Assembly (NCBI GenBank): GCA_903928495.1
Contig: CAIYQZ010000021.1
Location: 1 to 56,557, forward strand
Reading direction: 5' to 3'
From: an uncultured bacterium
GTDB lineage: Bacteria > Pseudomonadota > Gammaproteobacteria > Burkholderiales > Burkholderiaceae_C
DNA length: 56,557 bases
How positions within the stretch are numbered: position 1 is the first letter of the stretch; the number at the start of each line of letters is the position of its first letter. Under the pieces are notes generated by a model. That model was given only the letters and a program-made list of their open reading frames with translations, did not search any database and was not told where the DNA came from. Positions 1 to 8,426 of the stretch are shown here, in pieces. The position numbers and the translations under genes are program-made.

Positions 1-547
1 CAATGCCGCGCAGCCCTGCCAAAAAGAGGGCCATGGCAAACCCGGCGCTTTGCCAGATGCCGGCAATCACCACGCAGTAGATGGCGGTGTCGCCCTGCAC
101 CAGCCAGTCGAACGTGAAGCTCTGCCAGCCCAGGTCGTGCATGAGCTTTTCCAGGCCCAGGCTGGGGTTGAGCATCCACTTCCAGGCGGTGCCGGTCACG
201 ATGAACGACAGCGCCATGGGGTACAAATAAATGGTGCGCAGGGTGCCTTCGGCGCGCACTTTCTGGTCCAGCACAATGGCGAGGGCCATGCCAATCAGCA
301 TGGAGCCGCCCACGTACAACACGCTGAACACCCCCAGGTTCTTCAGCGCCAGCCACCAGCGGTCCATTTCCCATAGCTTGGCGTACTGCTCCAGCCCCAC
401 GAAGGTTTCGTAGTTGGGCAACATGCGCGACGCCGTCATGGACAACACGCCGTTCCAGATCATCAGCCCGTAAATGAATGCAAACCCGAGCACAAAGCCC
501 GGTGCAATGACGAGCTTGGGCAGCACCGTCTCGAAAGTTCGGCTCAT
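1..547 (-). CDS. Sugar ABC transporter permease, MalF type (partial, 3' end outside window)
   Basis: The reading frame starts at ATG 547-545 (MSRTFETVLPKLVIAPG) and runs off the window edge after about 182 residues. It shows hydrophobic segments near residues 11-35, 75-95, 110-130 and 155-175, as in the membrane subunit of family-1 carbohydrate ABC importers. It lies 119 bases after the binding-protein gene in the same direction, so it most likely passes the same sugar across the inner membrane. The cytoplasmic-loop EAA motif and the second permease and ATPase genes would lie beyond base 1. Family is clear; the substrate is inferred from the glucokinase next door. Confidence 0.9.
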   Translation of the reverse strand, partial: MSRTFETVLPKLVIAPGFVLGFAFIYGLMIWNGVLSMTASRMLPNYETFVGLEQYAKLWEMDRWWLALKNLGVFSVLYVGGSMLIGMALAIVLDQKVRAEGTLRTIYLYPMALSFIVTGTAWKWMLNPSLGLEKLMHDLGWQSFTFDWLVQGDTAIYCVVIAGIWQSAGFAMALFLAGLRGI

Positions 548-603
548 GGTGTGGCACCTGAACAGGGAGGGGAACGGGGCCCAAAGCCCCGCACGTTGAG
601 CCT

Positions 604-644
604 GTGCCAAAGCCCTGGGCATCAGGGCACCAGGTCATTGGCAC
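604..644 (-). promoter_or_regulatory. Stem-loop between binding-protein and permease genes
   Basis: GTGCCAA at 604-610 pairs with TTGGCAC at 638-644, and inside it GCCCTG at 612-617 pairs with CAGGGC at 623-628. A second hairpin, CGGGGC 575-580 with GCCCCG 586-591, follows towards the permease. No U-run follows either, so these are unlikely to be full terminators. In ABC operons such structures often protect the abundant binding-protein mRNA from 3' decay, and that role is inferred here. Confidence 0.55.
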
Positions 645-666
645 ACGGCAGTGACCCGGCTGGGTC

Positions 667-1914
667 TTACTTGGTCATGGCGGCAGAAGCGATCTTCTTC
701 TGTGCGCCGGCCACGCTGATCTTGTCGTCGTTCCAGAACTGGCTCACAGCGTCCTTGATGGCGCCTTCAGCAGCGGGGCTGATGGCCATGCCGTGGGCCA
801 CGGAAGGAACCAGGCCGCCTGTTTTGGCGGTGTCCACAAAGTCTTTGCTGGACAGCTTGGCGCAGTCATCGAACTTGGCCATGCTCATGTTCAGACGGAC
901 CGGGATGGAACCCTTGTTCAGGTTGAACACCTCCTGGAACTCAGGGCTCATGATGGCTGCTGCCAGATCACCCTGCGCCTTTTGGGCACCGGCGTCTTTC
1001 AGCTTGTACATGGCAAAGGAGTCCACGTTGAACGTGAAGGCGTTGGCGGTGCCAGGGGCAGCAGCGCACAGGAAGTCTTTGCCGGGTGCCTTGCCAGCGG
1101 CCAGGAACTCACCCTTGGCCCAGTCACCCATGAACTGGAAGCCTGCCTTGCCTTGCATCACCATGGCAGTGGCCAGGTTCCAGTCGCGGCCAGGGGCGGC
1201 TGCGTCGGTGTAACCCTTGATCTTGCGGAAGGTTTCCAGCGACTTGGTCATGGTTGGGCTGGCCAGCGCCTTGGCATCGAGCTTGACCAAGGCTTCGTCG
1301 TAAAACTTGGCACCGCCCACACCCAGCACAACGCTCTCAAACGTGGTGAAGTCTTGCCAGTTCTGACCACCATGGGCCACGGCAATCAGGCCAGCAGCCT
1401 TGATCTTGTCAGCAGCAGCAAAGAACTCGTCATATGTCTTGGGCATGCCAGCCACACCGGCTTTTTTCAGTACGTCTGGGTTGGCCCACACCCAGTTCAC
1501 GCGGTGCACGTTCACAGGCGCTGCCACATAGGTGCCCTTGTGCTTCATCACGTTGGCCACCACGCCTGGCAACAGGGTGTCCCACTTTTCGGCCTTGGCC
1601 ACTGCGTCGAGGTTGGCCAGCACACCTTCGGAAGCCCATTCCTGGATGGCAGGTCCCTTGATCTGCGCCGCAGCGGGCGGGTTGCCAGACACCACACGGC
1701 TCTTGAGCACCGTGGCTGCGTTGTCGCCGCCACCACCTGCCACCGCGAAGTCCTTCCACACATGGCCTTTGGCCTGCATGATTTTCTTCAGCTCGGCGGC
1801 GGATTTGGCCTCGCCGCCCGAAGTCCAGTAGTGCAGCACTTCCACTTCGCCGGCATGGGCGGAGGTCAGGGCAACGGCAGCCAGAGCGGCAGCAAACAGG
1901 CGGTTCAATTTCAT
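667..1914 (-). CDS. Periplasmic sugar-binding protein of an ABC importer
   Basis: This 415-residue protein begins with a classical signal peptide (MKLNRLFAAALAAVALTSAHA, cleaved about residue 22) followed by EVEVLHYWTSGGEAKSA, the typical opening of family-1 extracellular solute-binding proteins of the glucose/mannose type. Length is normal for the family. It would capture sugar in the periplasm and deliver it to the permease encoded just downstream. Glucokinase lies upstream and a LacI-type regulator further up, which points to glucose or a close relative. The ligand itself cannot be read from sequence. Confidence 0.92.
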   Translation of the reverse strand: MKLNRLFAAALAAVALTSAHAGEVEVLHYWTSGGEAKSAAELKKIMQAKGHVWKDFAVAGGGGDNAATVLKSRVVSGNPPAAAQIKGPAIQEWASEGVLANLDAVAKAEKWDTLLPGVVANVMKHKGTYVAAPVNVHRVNWVWANPDVLKKAGVAGMPKTYDEFFAAADKIKAAGLIAVAHGGQNWQDFTTFESVVLGVGGAKFYDEALVKLDAKALASPTMTKSLETFRKIKGYTDAAAPGRDWNLATAMVMQGKAGFQFMGDWAKGEFLAAGKAPGKDFLCAAAPGTANAFTFNVDSFAMYKLKDAGAQKAQGDLAAAIMSPEFQEVFNLNKGSIPVRLNMSMAKFDDCAKLSSKDFVDTAKTGGLVPSVAHGMAISPAAEGAIKDAVSQFWNDDKISVAGAQKKIASAAMTK

Positions 1915-1949
1915 GGGTGTGTCTCCGTGTGAAGGTGGATTGGCCTGGG

Positions 1950-1961
1950 CTGTTGCAACAG
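1950..1961. promoter_or_regulatory. Palindrome before the binding-protein gene, possible operator
   Basis: CTGTTGCAACAG is a perfect 12-bp palindrome 36 bases upstream of the binding-protein start codon, beside the AT-rich stretch 1980-2000 that could hold a promoter. Odd-length or even palindromes with a central CG or GC are typical LacI-family operators. The link to the LacI-type protein at 4471-5562 is a guess, because the sequence differs from the site at 4177-4190. Confidence 0.35.
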
Positions 1962-2026
1962 TTTCAACGCCTCAGGTTCGTTAATTTTTCATTAATTAAT
2001 AGACCTGCACATCGGGGGAAACCCGA

Positions 2027-3022
2027 TCAGGCCAACCCTTCCAGCGCGCGCTGCGCCCCTAACAACGCCGGAGATTGCTCGGAAGTGATCACCCAGACCG
2101 GTATGCCCTGCAGCAACGGTGTGAAGCGGCCTTTGGTCTCGAACCGCTCACGGAAAGGCGACGAGTCAAACCATGCCCCCAGGCGCGGGACGATGCCTCC
2201 CCCGATGAACACACCGCCCAAAGCGCCCAGAGTCAGCGCCAGATTACCGGCCACTGTGCCCAGGAACGCACAAAACATCCGCAGCGCCTCCAACGCATGC
2301 GCGTCCGAGCCTGCGAGGGCAGCCGCCGTCACCTCGGCCGGGGTACGGCAGCCCGGCATCGCCAACCCATCTGCCTTGCGCAACAGGTTGTAGGTGTCGA
2401 GCAGTCCTTGGCCGCACACGGCTCGTTCTGCCGATGCGTGGCCATACATGTATGTCAAGGCGTCCACAACGAGGCGCTCGCGCACTGTCGCCGAGGGCAG
2501 CGTGACGTGCCCACCCTCACCCTGCAATGGAATCCAACCACCCGCGCCATCGGGCAAGAGGCCAGACACACCCAACCCCGTCCCGGCACCGATGAGCGCC
2601 ATCGGTGCCTCTCGCCGTGCCGTGCCGCCGCCCACGGGTCGCAATTCCTTTGCAGGCAAGACTGGCAGGGCCAGCGCCAGGGCCGTGAAATCGTTGAGCA
2701 ACCGCAGTGTCTTGAGTCCGAACTCCTCCTTCACGGCGCTTTGGGAAAACGACCAATGGTGGTTGGTCATGCTGACTTGATCGCCGGTGATCGGGTTGGC
2801 GATGGCAATGGCAGCATGAAGGGGCGCGGCCAGGCCCAAGCTGTCTAGGTAGGCATGCATTGCGGATTGCAGGGTGGGGTGCGACGCGCATGGCAGCACC
2901 CTGATGTGCTCGATGGGTGCTCCCTGTCCGGCTGACCAGGCAAAACGGGCGTTGGTTCCCCCTACATCGGCCAGGAGACGGGGACCGGAGGTCAGTGAGG
3001 TTGTGGAAAAAGTGGGTGTCAT
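2027..3022 (-). CDS. glk: Glucokinase
   Basis: Phosphorylates glucose with ATP to glucose 6-phosphate in the cytoplasm. The 331-residue protein has the ROK-unlike bacterial Glk pattern: LLADVGGTNARFAW near the N-terminus (phosphate-binding), an LNDFTA segment with the catalytic Asp, a GAGTGLGVSGLL nucleotide-binding loop, and QGEGGHV. The start MTPTFSTTS at 3022 was preferred over the longer frame because the upstream codons are not family-like and overlap a terminator. It lies between the porin and the binding protein, so import and first phosphorylation are encoded together. Confidence 0.93.
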   Translation of the reverse strand: MTPTFSTTSLTSGPRLLADVGGTNARFAWSAGQGAPIEHIRVLPCASHPTLQSAMHAYLDSLGLAAPLHAAIAIANPITGDQVSMTNHHWSFSQSAVKEEFGLKTLRLLNDFTALALALPVLPAKELRPVGGGTARREAPMALIGAGTGLGVSGLLPDGAGGWIPLQGEGGHVTLPSATVRERLVVDALTYMYGHASAERAVCGQGLLDTYNLLRKADGLAMPGCRTPAEVTAAALAGSDAHALEALRMFCAFLGTVAGNLALTLGALGGVFIGGGIVPRLGAWFDSSPFRERFETKGRFTPLLQGIPVWVITSEQSPALLGAQRALEGLA

Positions 3023-3088
3023 GGGTCTGAAAAGCAGCTTGGCGGACAGCGGCTCATTTTGCCTTGCTGTGTGCCGCCCCCGCAGCGC

Positions 3089-3123
3089 AAAAAAAAAGGG
3101 TGGCCAGAAACTTCTGACCACCC
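3089..3123 (-). terminator. Rho-independent terminator after the porin gene
   Basis: On the minus strand GGGTGGTCAGAA and TTCTGGCCACCC (3123-3098) form a stem of about 10-12 pairs with one G-U pair, followed directly by nine T (3097-3089). It lies 49 bases after the porin stop and before glk, so it should separate porin transcripts from glk. Confidence 0.88.
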
Positions 3124-3171
3124 CAACGCTTGTTCAGCGGACCTTGAAGAAACCGATTGCAGAGCCTTTGA

Positions 3172-4089
3172 TCAGAAGGCGTAGTTGATGCGCACGCGCA
3201 AGGACAATTGATCGTCCATACCGGCAGGCACTTTGGCGTAGCTGATGGCCGGGGTGATCGTGGCACCCTGCACGCCCATCAGTGGCAGGCTGTAGGCCGC
3301 GTACAGGATGGTGGACTTCAGAGCGCCTGCACCATTGGACTGGATCAAACCCACACCTGCGGCACCGATGGTGGCGTTCACACCGAAGGACTTGTCATCC
3401 TTCTTTTTGGCGTAGTTCACGTTGACGGAGGCATCCTTGCTCAAGGCAAAACCGGCCGAGAGGCCCATGCCGGTCTTGGAGCCTGAAACGCCATTGACCT
3501 TGACAGACTCAAAACCTCCACGGACGGTCAGTGCACCGGCGTTGAACGTCACCGCAGGACGAATGCCCTTGGCAGCACCGGTGTCCTTTGTCTCCACCAA
3601 GCCCAATTCAAACCGCATTGCGCTGCCGGCATTCACGCCCAGGGCACCATGAAAAATGCCGCTGCCGAAGCGACCACGCAGGTTGTTGGCACGGTAGCCG
3701 GTGTAAATGCCGTTGTCGTCGGCAATCACGGTGTCTTTGCCCAACGGAAACAGGTCCATGGCTTCGAATCGGCCGAGTTTCACATCGGCAGCGCTGTTTC
3801 CAAACTGAACCCACATGTCGTCGGTGGCGGCGCCACCAGACTTTTGCAGCAGGAGGCTGGCGCGAGCAGTCACGTAGGCGCCGCCGTTGGCCTGCTTGGC
3901 ACCGGCATTCACTTCCACACGGCCACCCATGTCAATGCCGCCGGCGCGAGCATTGGTGTTGGGGGCGGAAATCTTGTTCTTGTGGGTGGTGTCGAGTTCG
4001 AGGTTGGCGTCGAACGACACGGCGGCTTGGGCGTATGAAGCACACGCCAGAACGGAAGCGAGGGTCAGGGTCTTGAACACGGGGGTCAT
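3172..4089 (-). CDS. Short outer-membrane porin-like beta-barrel protein
   Basis: The protein has 305 residues, a signal peptide (MTPVFKTLTLASVLACASYAQA) and then alternating polar/hydrophobic strands rich in Gly, Asn and Thr. It ends in RVRINYAF; a C-terminal Phe is the usual mark of BAM-inserted barrels. The start at 4089 was chosen because GGAGA lies 6 bases upstream. Its position next to glucokinase and a sugar ABC system suggests carbohydrate diffusion across the outer membrane. It is shorter than classical general porins. It has its own terminator and a LacI-type operator upstream. Confidence 0.75.
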   Translation of the reverse strand: MTPVFKTLTLASVLACASYAQAAVSFDANLELDTTHKNKISAPNTNARAGGIDMGGRVEVNAGAKQANGGAYVTARASLLLQKSGGAATDDMWVQFGNSAADVKLGRFEAMDLFPLGKDTVIADDNGIYTGYRANNLRGRFGSGIFHGALGVNAGSAMRFELGLVETKDTGAAKGIRPAVTFNAGALTVRGGFESVKVNGVSGSKTGMGLSAGFALSKDASVNVNYAKKKDDKSFGVNATIGAAGVGLIQSNGAGALKSTILYAAYSLPLMGVQGATITPAISYAKVPAGMDDQLSLRVRINYAF

Positions 4090-4176
4090 GGGAATCTCCA
4101 GTTGTGTGGGCAATAAATGGCAGGACAGGTCGGCTGGAACGCTTCACCTGTTCGGCAGACGCATTGGACACAAAAT

Positions 4177-4190
4177 TGCAAACGTTTACA
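4177..4190. promoter_or_regulatory. LacI-family type operator upstream of the porin gene
   Basis: TGCAAACGTTTACA is one base away from the perfect palindrome TGTAAACGTTTACA, with the central CG usual for LacI/GalR-family operators. It lies 88 bases upstream of the porin start. The adjacent regulator (4471-5562) is the obvious candidate to bind it. The rest of the 4090-4470 gap (381 bases) is AT-rich compared with its neighbours. It contains TGCAAA half-sites at 4374-4379 and 4384-4389, but no convincing small gene. Confidence 0.6.
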
Positions 4191-4470
4191 AACTAGGGTT
4201 TCCACCAGTAACTTAGTTTCATGATTTCAAAAACATCGAATTCATCAAGCGGATTTACTTGAAAAACCCATCTACTTCATAGGCATTTGGACTTGAATTG
4301 CCTCGCAGCATGACCGTTGCCACCGAGTAACAATGGCGGATACCCGGATTGAAGTTTCTTTCATGCGGTGTTATGCAAATGATTGCAAAATGGCGTGCGG
4401 CCATGCAGATCCGCTACACACTCGCCAGGTTGTGCGGGAAACAGTCAGGAAACTGGGGTGGGGGCGGGTG

Positions 4471-5562
4471 TCAGCCCGGTGGGGGCAGAGAGCTCTCGCG
4501 AATGATCAGCTCGGCAGGCAACACGACCGGGCTGCGGTGCAAGCCCTGCAACTGGTCGGCCAGCATTTGCACCAGCGCAGGCCCCGCTGCGGTGATCGAC
4601 TGCCTGACGGTGGTCAACGACGGGTGCACGTGTTCGGCCAAGGCAATGTCGTCAAAGCCCACCACCCTCACATCGCGCGGCACGTGCAGTCCATGTGCAG
4701 ACAACGCACGCACCAAGCCCATGGCAGCCAGGTCGCTGGACGCAAACACGGCATCAGGTACAGCACCGGCCTTCACCCAATCGTCCACGATGCCTTTCAG
4801 GTCCGGGGCGGCAAACAGAATCGGCTGCTGCCAGATCTCGCGCGGGGTGTGCCCCGCCTCGCGCAGGGCCCGCAAGTAACCCTGGTGGCGCAAGGCCGCT
4901 TCGGGGTGCTGCACGTCACCGAGGTAGGCAATTCGCTGGCATCCCTGATCGACCAGGTGGCGGGTGGCCAGATAGCCGCCCACCTCGTTGTCGCTGCCCA
5001 CCACGGCGTAGAGCGTGCCTGGCACAGACGCTCCCCACACGGCCATGGGCAACCCCCGCCGCGCCATGGCATTGAGCTGTTCGTGCCAGGACCACTGGCC
5101 CATGACGATGAGCCCCGCCACACGCCCGGTTTCCACCAGATCGGGCAACTGGTCCATGCGGTTCTGGCCATAGCGGGCCAACAGCATGTCCTGCCCGCGT
5201 TCGGCCAGCGTGTCCGCGAGACACGCCACCATGGCCATCATGAAAGGGTCTGAAGCGGCCTGTATGGGGTGATCCAGATCATCCAGCATGACCACGCCCA
5301 CCGTGGAGATGTCTTTTCGCCGCAAACTGGCCGCACTGGCATTGACGCGGTAGTTCAGCGAGCGTGCGAGGTCGGCAATGCGTTCGCGGGTGTCCTGCTG
5401 GATCAGCGGGCTGCCACTGAGCGCACGCGACACCGTTGCTGTCGACACACCGGCCATGCGGGCGATGTCGGCCATCTGGATGCGTTTGGCCGGGGGCCGC
5501 TGTGTTGCCCCACCCTGGGCAGTGGCAGCGGGCGACGGGCTGAGGGTGGATTTTCTCGACAT
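4471..5562 (-). CDS. LacI/GalR-family transcriptional regulator
   Basis: The 363-residue protein has an N-terminal helix-turn-helix (MADIARMAGVSTATVSRALS, about residues 30-50), the hinge region and a periplasmic-binding-like sensor domain (VVGFDDIALAEHVHPSLTTV near the end). The start at 5562 (MSRKSTLSPSP) gives the usual length; longer frames add unrelated residues. It is transcribed towards the porin, glk and sugar ABC genes and probably represses them until a sugar or sugar phosphate binds. The effector is unknown. Confidence 0.9.
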   Translation of the reverse strand: MSRKSTLSPSPAATAQGGATQRPPAKRIQMADIARMAGVSTATVSRALSGSPLIQQDTRERIADLARSLNYRVNASAASLRRKDISTVGVVMLDDLDHPIQAASDPFMMAMVACLADTLAERGQDMLLARYGQNRMDQLPDLVETGRVAGLIVMGQWSWHEQLNAMARRGLPMAVWGASVPGTLYAVVGSDNEVGGYLATRHLVDQGCQRIAYLGDVQHPEAALRHQGYLRALREAGHTPREIWQQPILFAAPDLKGIVDDWVKAGAVPDAVFASSDLAAMGLVRALSAHGLHVPRDVRVVGFDDIALAEHVHPSLTTVRQSITAAGPALVQMLADQLQGLHRSPVVLPAELIIRESSLPPPG

Positions 5563-5607
5563 GTTCCGATTATTGCGGGCATGGCAGACCCTTGCCCCCA
5601 CCGCCCG

Positions 5608-6063
5608 TCACAAGTGGGAACGCACCCACCGCACGATGTCGGCCTGCCCCATGGCCCCTGGCTGACGGGCCACTTCGCGTCCACCGACGAACAGCGCCAG
5701 TGTGGGAATGCTGCGGATATTGAGCTGTGCACCCAGCTGCTGGCATTCTTCGGTGTTGACCTTCACCAGCCGCACCTGCGGCTCCAGCACCTTGGCCGCT
5801 GCCTCGAACTGTGGCGCCATCTGGCGGCACGGGCCGCACCACGGGGCCCAAAAGTCCACCAACACGGGCAGATGACTGCGGCTGACGTGGCGGGCAAACC
5901 CGGCCTCGTCCAGCGCCAGCGGGTGGCCGGTGAACAAGGGTTGGTGGCATTTGCCGCAAGTGGGCGCAGCACCCAAATCGGCGGCGGCCACGCGGTTGGT
6001 GGTGTGGCAGTGCGGGCACACCACGTGTTTCAAATCGGTCGGTTGGGAAGTTGTCTGGTTCAT
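5608..6063 (-). CDS. trxC: Thioredoxin 2 with N-terminal zinc ribbon
   Basis: Cytoplasmic thiol-disulfide reductase of 151 residues. Two Cys pairs (CPHC and CGKC) in the first 40 residues form the zinc ribbon that separates TrxC from TrxA. The thioredoxin fold follows with the active site FWAPWCGPCRQM and the cis-proline segment IRSIPTLALF. The start MNQTTSQPTD at 6063 gives the family length. It is the first gene of a short minus-strand run towards lacI, without evident functional connection. Confidence 0.93.
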   Translation of the reverse strand: MNQTTSQPTDLKHVVCPHCHTTNRVAAADLGAAPTCGKCHQPLFTGHPLALDEAGFARHVSRSHLPVLVDFWAPWCGPCRQMAPQFEAAAKVLEPQVRLVKVNTEECQQLGAQLNIRSIPTLALFVGGREVARQPGAMGQADIVRWVRSHL

Positions 6064-6127
6064 TTCAATACCCTCGTGGGTACGCACGTGAAGGAGGTCA
6101 GCCGGTTTTCAAGTGTTTGACATGGCA

Positions 6128-6322
6128 TCACAGCAGTTGCGACACCAGGCTGGCCAGCAAACTGAGCACGATGGTAGTGGTCACTGGCAAAAACCACTCA
6201 CGCCCGAACAAGCGAAACCGAAAATCCCCCGGCAATTTGCCAAAACCCAGGCGCTGCAGCAGAGGCGTGAACCAACTGATGAGCACCAGTGCCAGGAAGA
6301 TCACCAGCATCCAGCGGATCAT
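6128..6322 (-). CDS. DUF2905 family small membrane protein
   Basis: A 64-residue protein with one or two hydrophobic helices (about residues 3-19 and 46-63) around a conserved centre, GKLPGDFRFRLFGREWFLP, which is the hallmark of DUF2905. Its function is not known. It lies between the midA-like gene and trxC on the same strand. The match is by pattern only. Confidence 0.82.
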   Translation of the reverse strand: MIRWMLVIFLALVLISWFTPLLQRLGFGKLPGDFRFRLFGREWFLPVTTTIVLSLLASLVSQLL

Positions 6323-6356
6323 GAGCGGCCTTTGACGGTGAGGGCCACAGCGTGTC

Positions 6357-7535
6357 TCAAAGGGTGTGTGTGCGGTCGCCCGCTGTGAACCCCAGCGGCA
6401 CCCAGCCCTCGGCTTGACCGGCAGGGGCCAGGGCCAGCACTTTGAACAACTCGCCCATTTCGTGTTCGTTCACCAGCTTGCTGGCCATGGCGCGCCGGGC
6501 CACCCCGGCGCTGTCGTGCGGCAGCGCGTCCAGCAGCGGCCCCACGCCGCAATTGAACAAAAAGCGCGCCTGTGTGGTGTAGCCCAACACGTCCAGCCCT
6601 GCGTCTTGTGCGGCGAGTGCCGCCCCGGTGAAGTTGATGTGGGCCGTGATGTCTTTTTCGCCCACACGCACCAGCGGGTCGGCGTCCATGCGGTGCAGGT
6701 GGTGGCAGGCCAGAGTGCCAGTGTCGCGCTGGGGGTGGAAAAACTCGGCTTCGGGAAAGCCGTAGTCGATGAAAAACGCTGCGCCGCGCACCATGTGGTC
6801 GGCCAGGGTGCGCAAAAAAGCCTCAGCCTGGGGATGGATTTCGGTGGTGTAGTCGTGGTTGCCGGGCACGTCCACGGGGGGGCGCAGGCCGGTGGGCCGG
6901 TCTTGCCAAACCCAGGCTGTGGCCCCGTCGGGCAGAGCCACGCCGCGCTCAAACCATTCGCCACCCCGGCGGGTCAGCAGCTTCACGGGCATGGCGTCCA
7001 GCACCTCGTTGCCCAGCACCACACCCTGCAGTTGGGCGGGCAAGCGGTCCACCCACTGCACGCGGTCACCGAACTCTCGCAGGGTGTGTTGCTGGCGCTC
7101 CCGCAGGTTGCCCGACAGGTCGACGATCGTGTACTTTTGAATCAAATCACCGTCTGGCGCTTGATGGTGTTCATTTGTGTGCTGCAATATTTGCAAAGCC
7201 AGTGCCCCGGTGCCCGCGCCGAATTCCCACACCTCGCGGGTGCCGGTGGCGTGCAATGCGTCCGCCACCTGGTGAACCAGGGCCTGGCCGAACAGGGGCG
7301 ACAGTTCGGGCGCGGTGACGAAGTCGCTGCCCTCCACCACCGCACCACCAACGCCTTTGGCCTGGGGCATGCGGCCCAGTTTGGGGCGGTCATTGGCGTA
7401 GTAACCCAGGCCGGGCTCGTACAGCGCCAGGGCCATGAAGCGGTCAAACGGGAGCCAGCCGCCCACCTCTGCGCAAACCTGCGCCATGCGCAAAAACAGG
7501 GCGCTCGTTAAACTCGTGGCCTCGGGGGTTTGCAT
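6357..7535 (-). CDS. SAM-dependent methyltransferase of the MidA/NDUFAF7 (DUF185) family
   Basis: The 392-residue protein contains ALYEPGLGYYAND near the N-terminus, the SAM-binding VWEFGAGTGALALQIL, and GNEVLDAMPVKLL, all typical of the MidA/NDUFAF7 family. The eukaryotic relative methylates an arginine of a respiratory complex I subunit; the bacterial substrate is less certain. The start at 7535 (MQTPEATS) was chosen because the family begins there. Its 5' end faces the divergent pteridine reductase only 62 bases away. A copy of the dispersed repeat (7140-7195) is read in frame within it and gives the linker HTNEHHQAPDGDLIQKYT. Confidence 0.88.
   Translation of the reverse strand: MQTPEATSLTSALFLRMAQVCAEVGGWLPFDRFMALALYEPGLGYYANDRPKLGRMPQAKGVGGAVVEGSDFVTAPELSPLFGQALVHQVADALHATGTREVWEFGAGTGALALQILQHTNEHHQAPDGDLIQKYTIVDLSGNLRERQQHTLREFGDRVQWVDRLPAQLQGVVLGNEVLDAMPVKLLTRRGGEWFERGVALPDGATAWVWQDRPTGLRPPVDVPGNHDYTTEIHPQAEAFLRTLADHMVRGAAFFIDYGFPEAEFFHPQRDTGTLACHHLHRMDADPLVRVGEKDITAHINFTGAALAAQDAGLDVLGYTTQARFLFNCGVGPLLDALPHDSAGVARRAMASKLVNEHEMGELFKVLALAPAGQAEGWVPLGFTAGDRTHTL
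7140..7195 (-). repeat. Dispersed repeat copy A, inside the midA-like gene
   Basis: The minus strand shows the repeat core CACCATCAAGCGCCAGACGG followed by GATTTGAT, similar to the other copies listed at 13188, 16465, 20462, 23030, 29703, 32251, 44000 and 55540. It is the most diverged copy and is translated in frame. Confidence 0.5.
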
Positions 7536-7597
7536 GCTGTGTGGCGTGTGGAGTGCTTGGTTCACCGCCCCATTTTCCCCCAACACCCCACACACCC

Positions 7598-8419
7598 ATG
7601 CCAAACCCTGCCACCCTCCCCGCCTCTGAAGCCCGCCGCACGGTACTGGTCACCGGCGCGGCCAAACGCCTGGGCCGCGAGATGGCGCTGCACCTAGCCG
7701 CGTGCGGCTGGAACGTGGCGGTGCACTACCGCAACTCGCGCGAAGACGCTCTGAAAACCGTTGCTGACTGTGCAAACGCTTCAGGCGCCGACGGCATTTT
7801 TGATGCATTTTTTGCCGACCTGGCCGATGAAGGTTCGGTTCGAGCCCTGTGGGCCGCCGTGGTGGCCCGCTTTGGCACGGTGGACGCTGTGGTGAACAGC
7901 GCCAGCACCTTTGAACACGATACGGCCCAAACCTTTGGCTACGCCGCGCTGCACACCCACCTGGCGGCCAACACAGCCGCCGCCGTGGTGCTGGCCCAGT
8001 GCCTGCACGCCCACCGGGTGGCATTGACCCCTGCGCCCGTCAGAGCAGGGGTGGTGGTGAACCTGCTGGACCAAAAGCTGTGGAACCCCAACCCCGATTT
8101 TTTCAGCTACACGCTGTCCAAAGCCGCGCTGGAGGCAGCCAACACCTTGATGGCCCAGGCGCTGGCACCGCAAGTGCGGGTGGTGGGCGTGGCACCGGGC
8201 CTGACGCTCACCAGCCACATGCTCAGCCAGGCCGAGTTTGAAGACCTGCACACCCTATCACCGCTGGGCCGCAGCTCCACCCCTGCCGATGTGGCCACCA
8301 CAGTGGCCTTTGCGCTGGACAATCGCGCCATCACCGGCACCACCCTGCTGGTGGACGGCGGCCAGCACCTGATGAAATTTGACCGCGACTTCTCACTGAT
8401 GCCGACCGCTCAACCCTGA
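7598..8419 (+). CDS. Pteridine reductase, short-chain dehydrogenase (FolM/PTR1-like)
   Basis: The 273-residue Rossmann protein has the PTR-type cofactor motif VLVTGAAKRLGREMA with an Arg in the glycine loop, and the SDR active site YTLSKAALE (Tyr-x-x-x-Lys). It ends with the usual GTTLLVDGGQHL. It should reduce a dihydropterin with NADPH in the cytoplasm. Only 7 bases separate it from folB, supporting a role in pterin/folate metabolism. The start at 7598 gives the typical family start before the cofactor motif. Confidence 0.85.
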   Translation: MPNPATLPASEARRTVLVTGAAKRLGREMALHLAACGWNVAVHYRNSREDALKTVADCANASGADGIFDAFFADLADEGSVRALWAAVVARFGTVDAVVNSASTFEHDTAQTFGYAALHTHLAANTAAAVVLAQCLHAHRVALTPAPVRAGVVVNLLDQKLWNPNPDFFSYTLSKAALEAANTLMAQALAPQVRVVGVAPGLTLTSHMLSQAEFEDLHTLSPLGRSSTPADVATTVAFALDNRAITGTTLLVDGGQHLMKFDRDFSLMPTAQP

Positions 8420-8426
8420 TGCACCC

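Noticed and set aside
2011-2027. Terminator of glk (ATCGGG at 2011-2016 with CCCGAT at 2022-2027)
   Set aside because: The hairpin overlaps the glk stop codon region and the downstream minus-strand sequence has no continuous U-run, so support is too weak.
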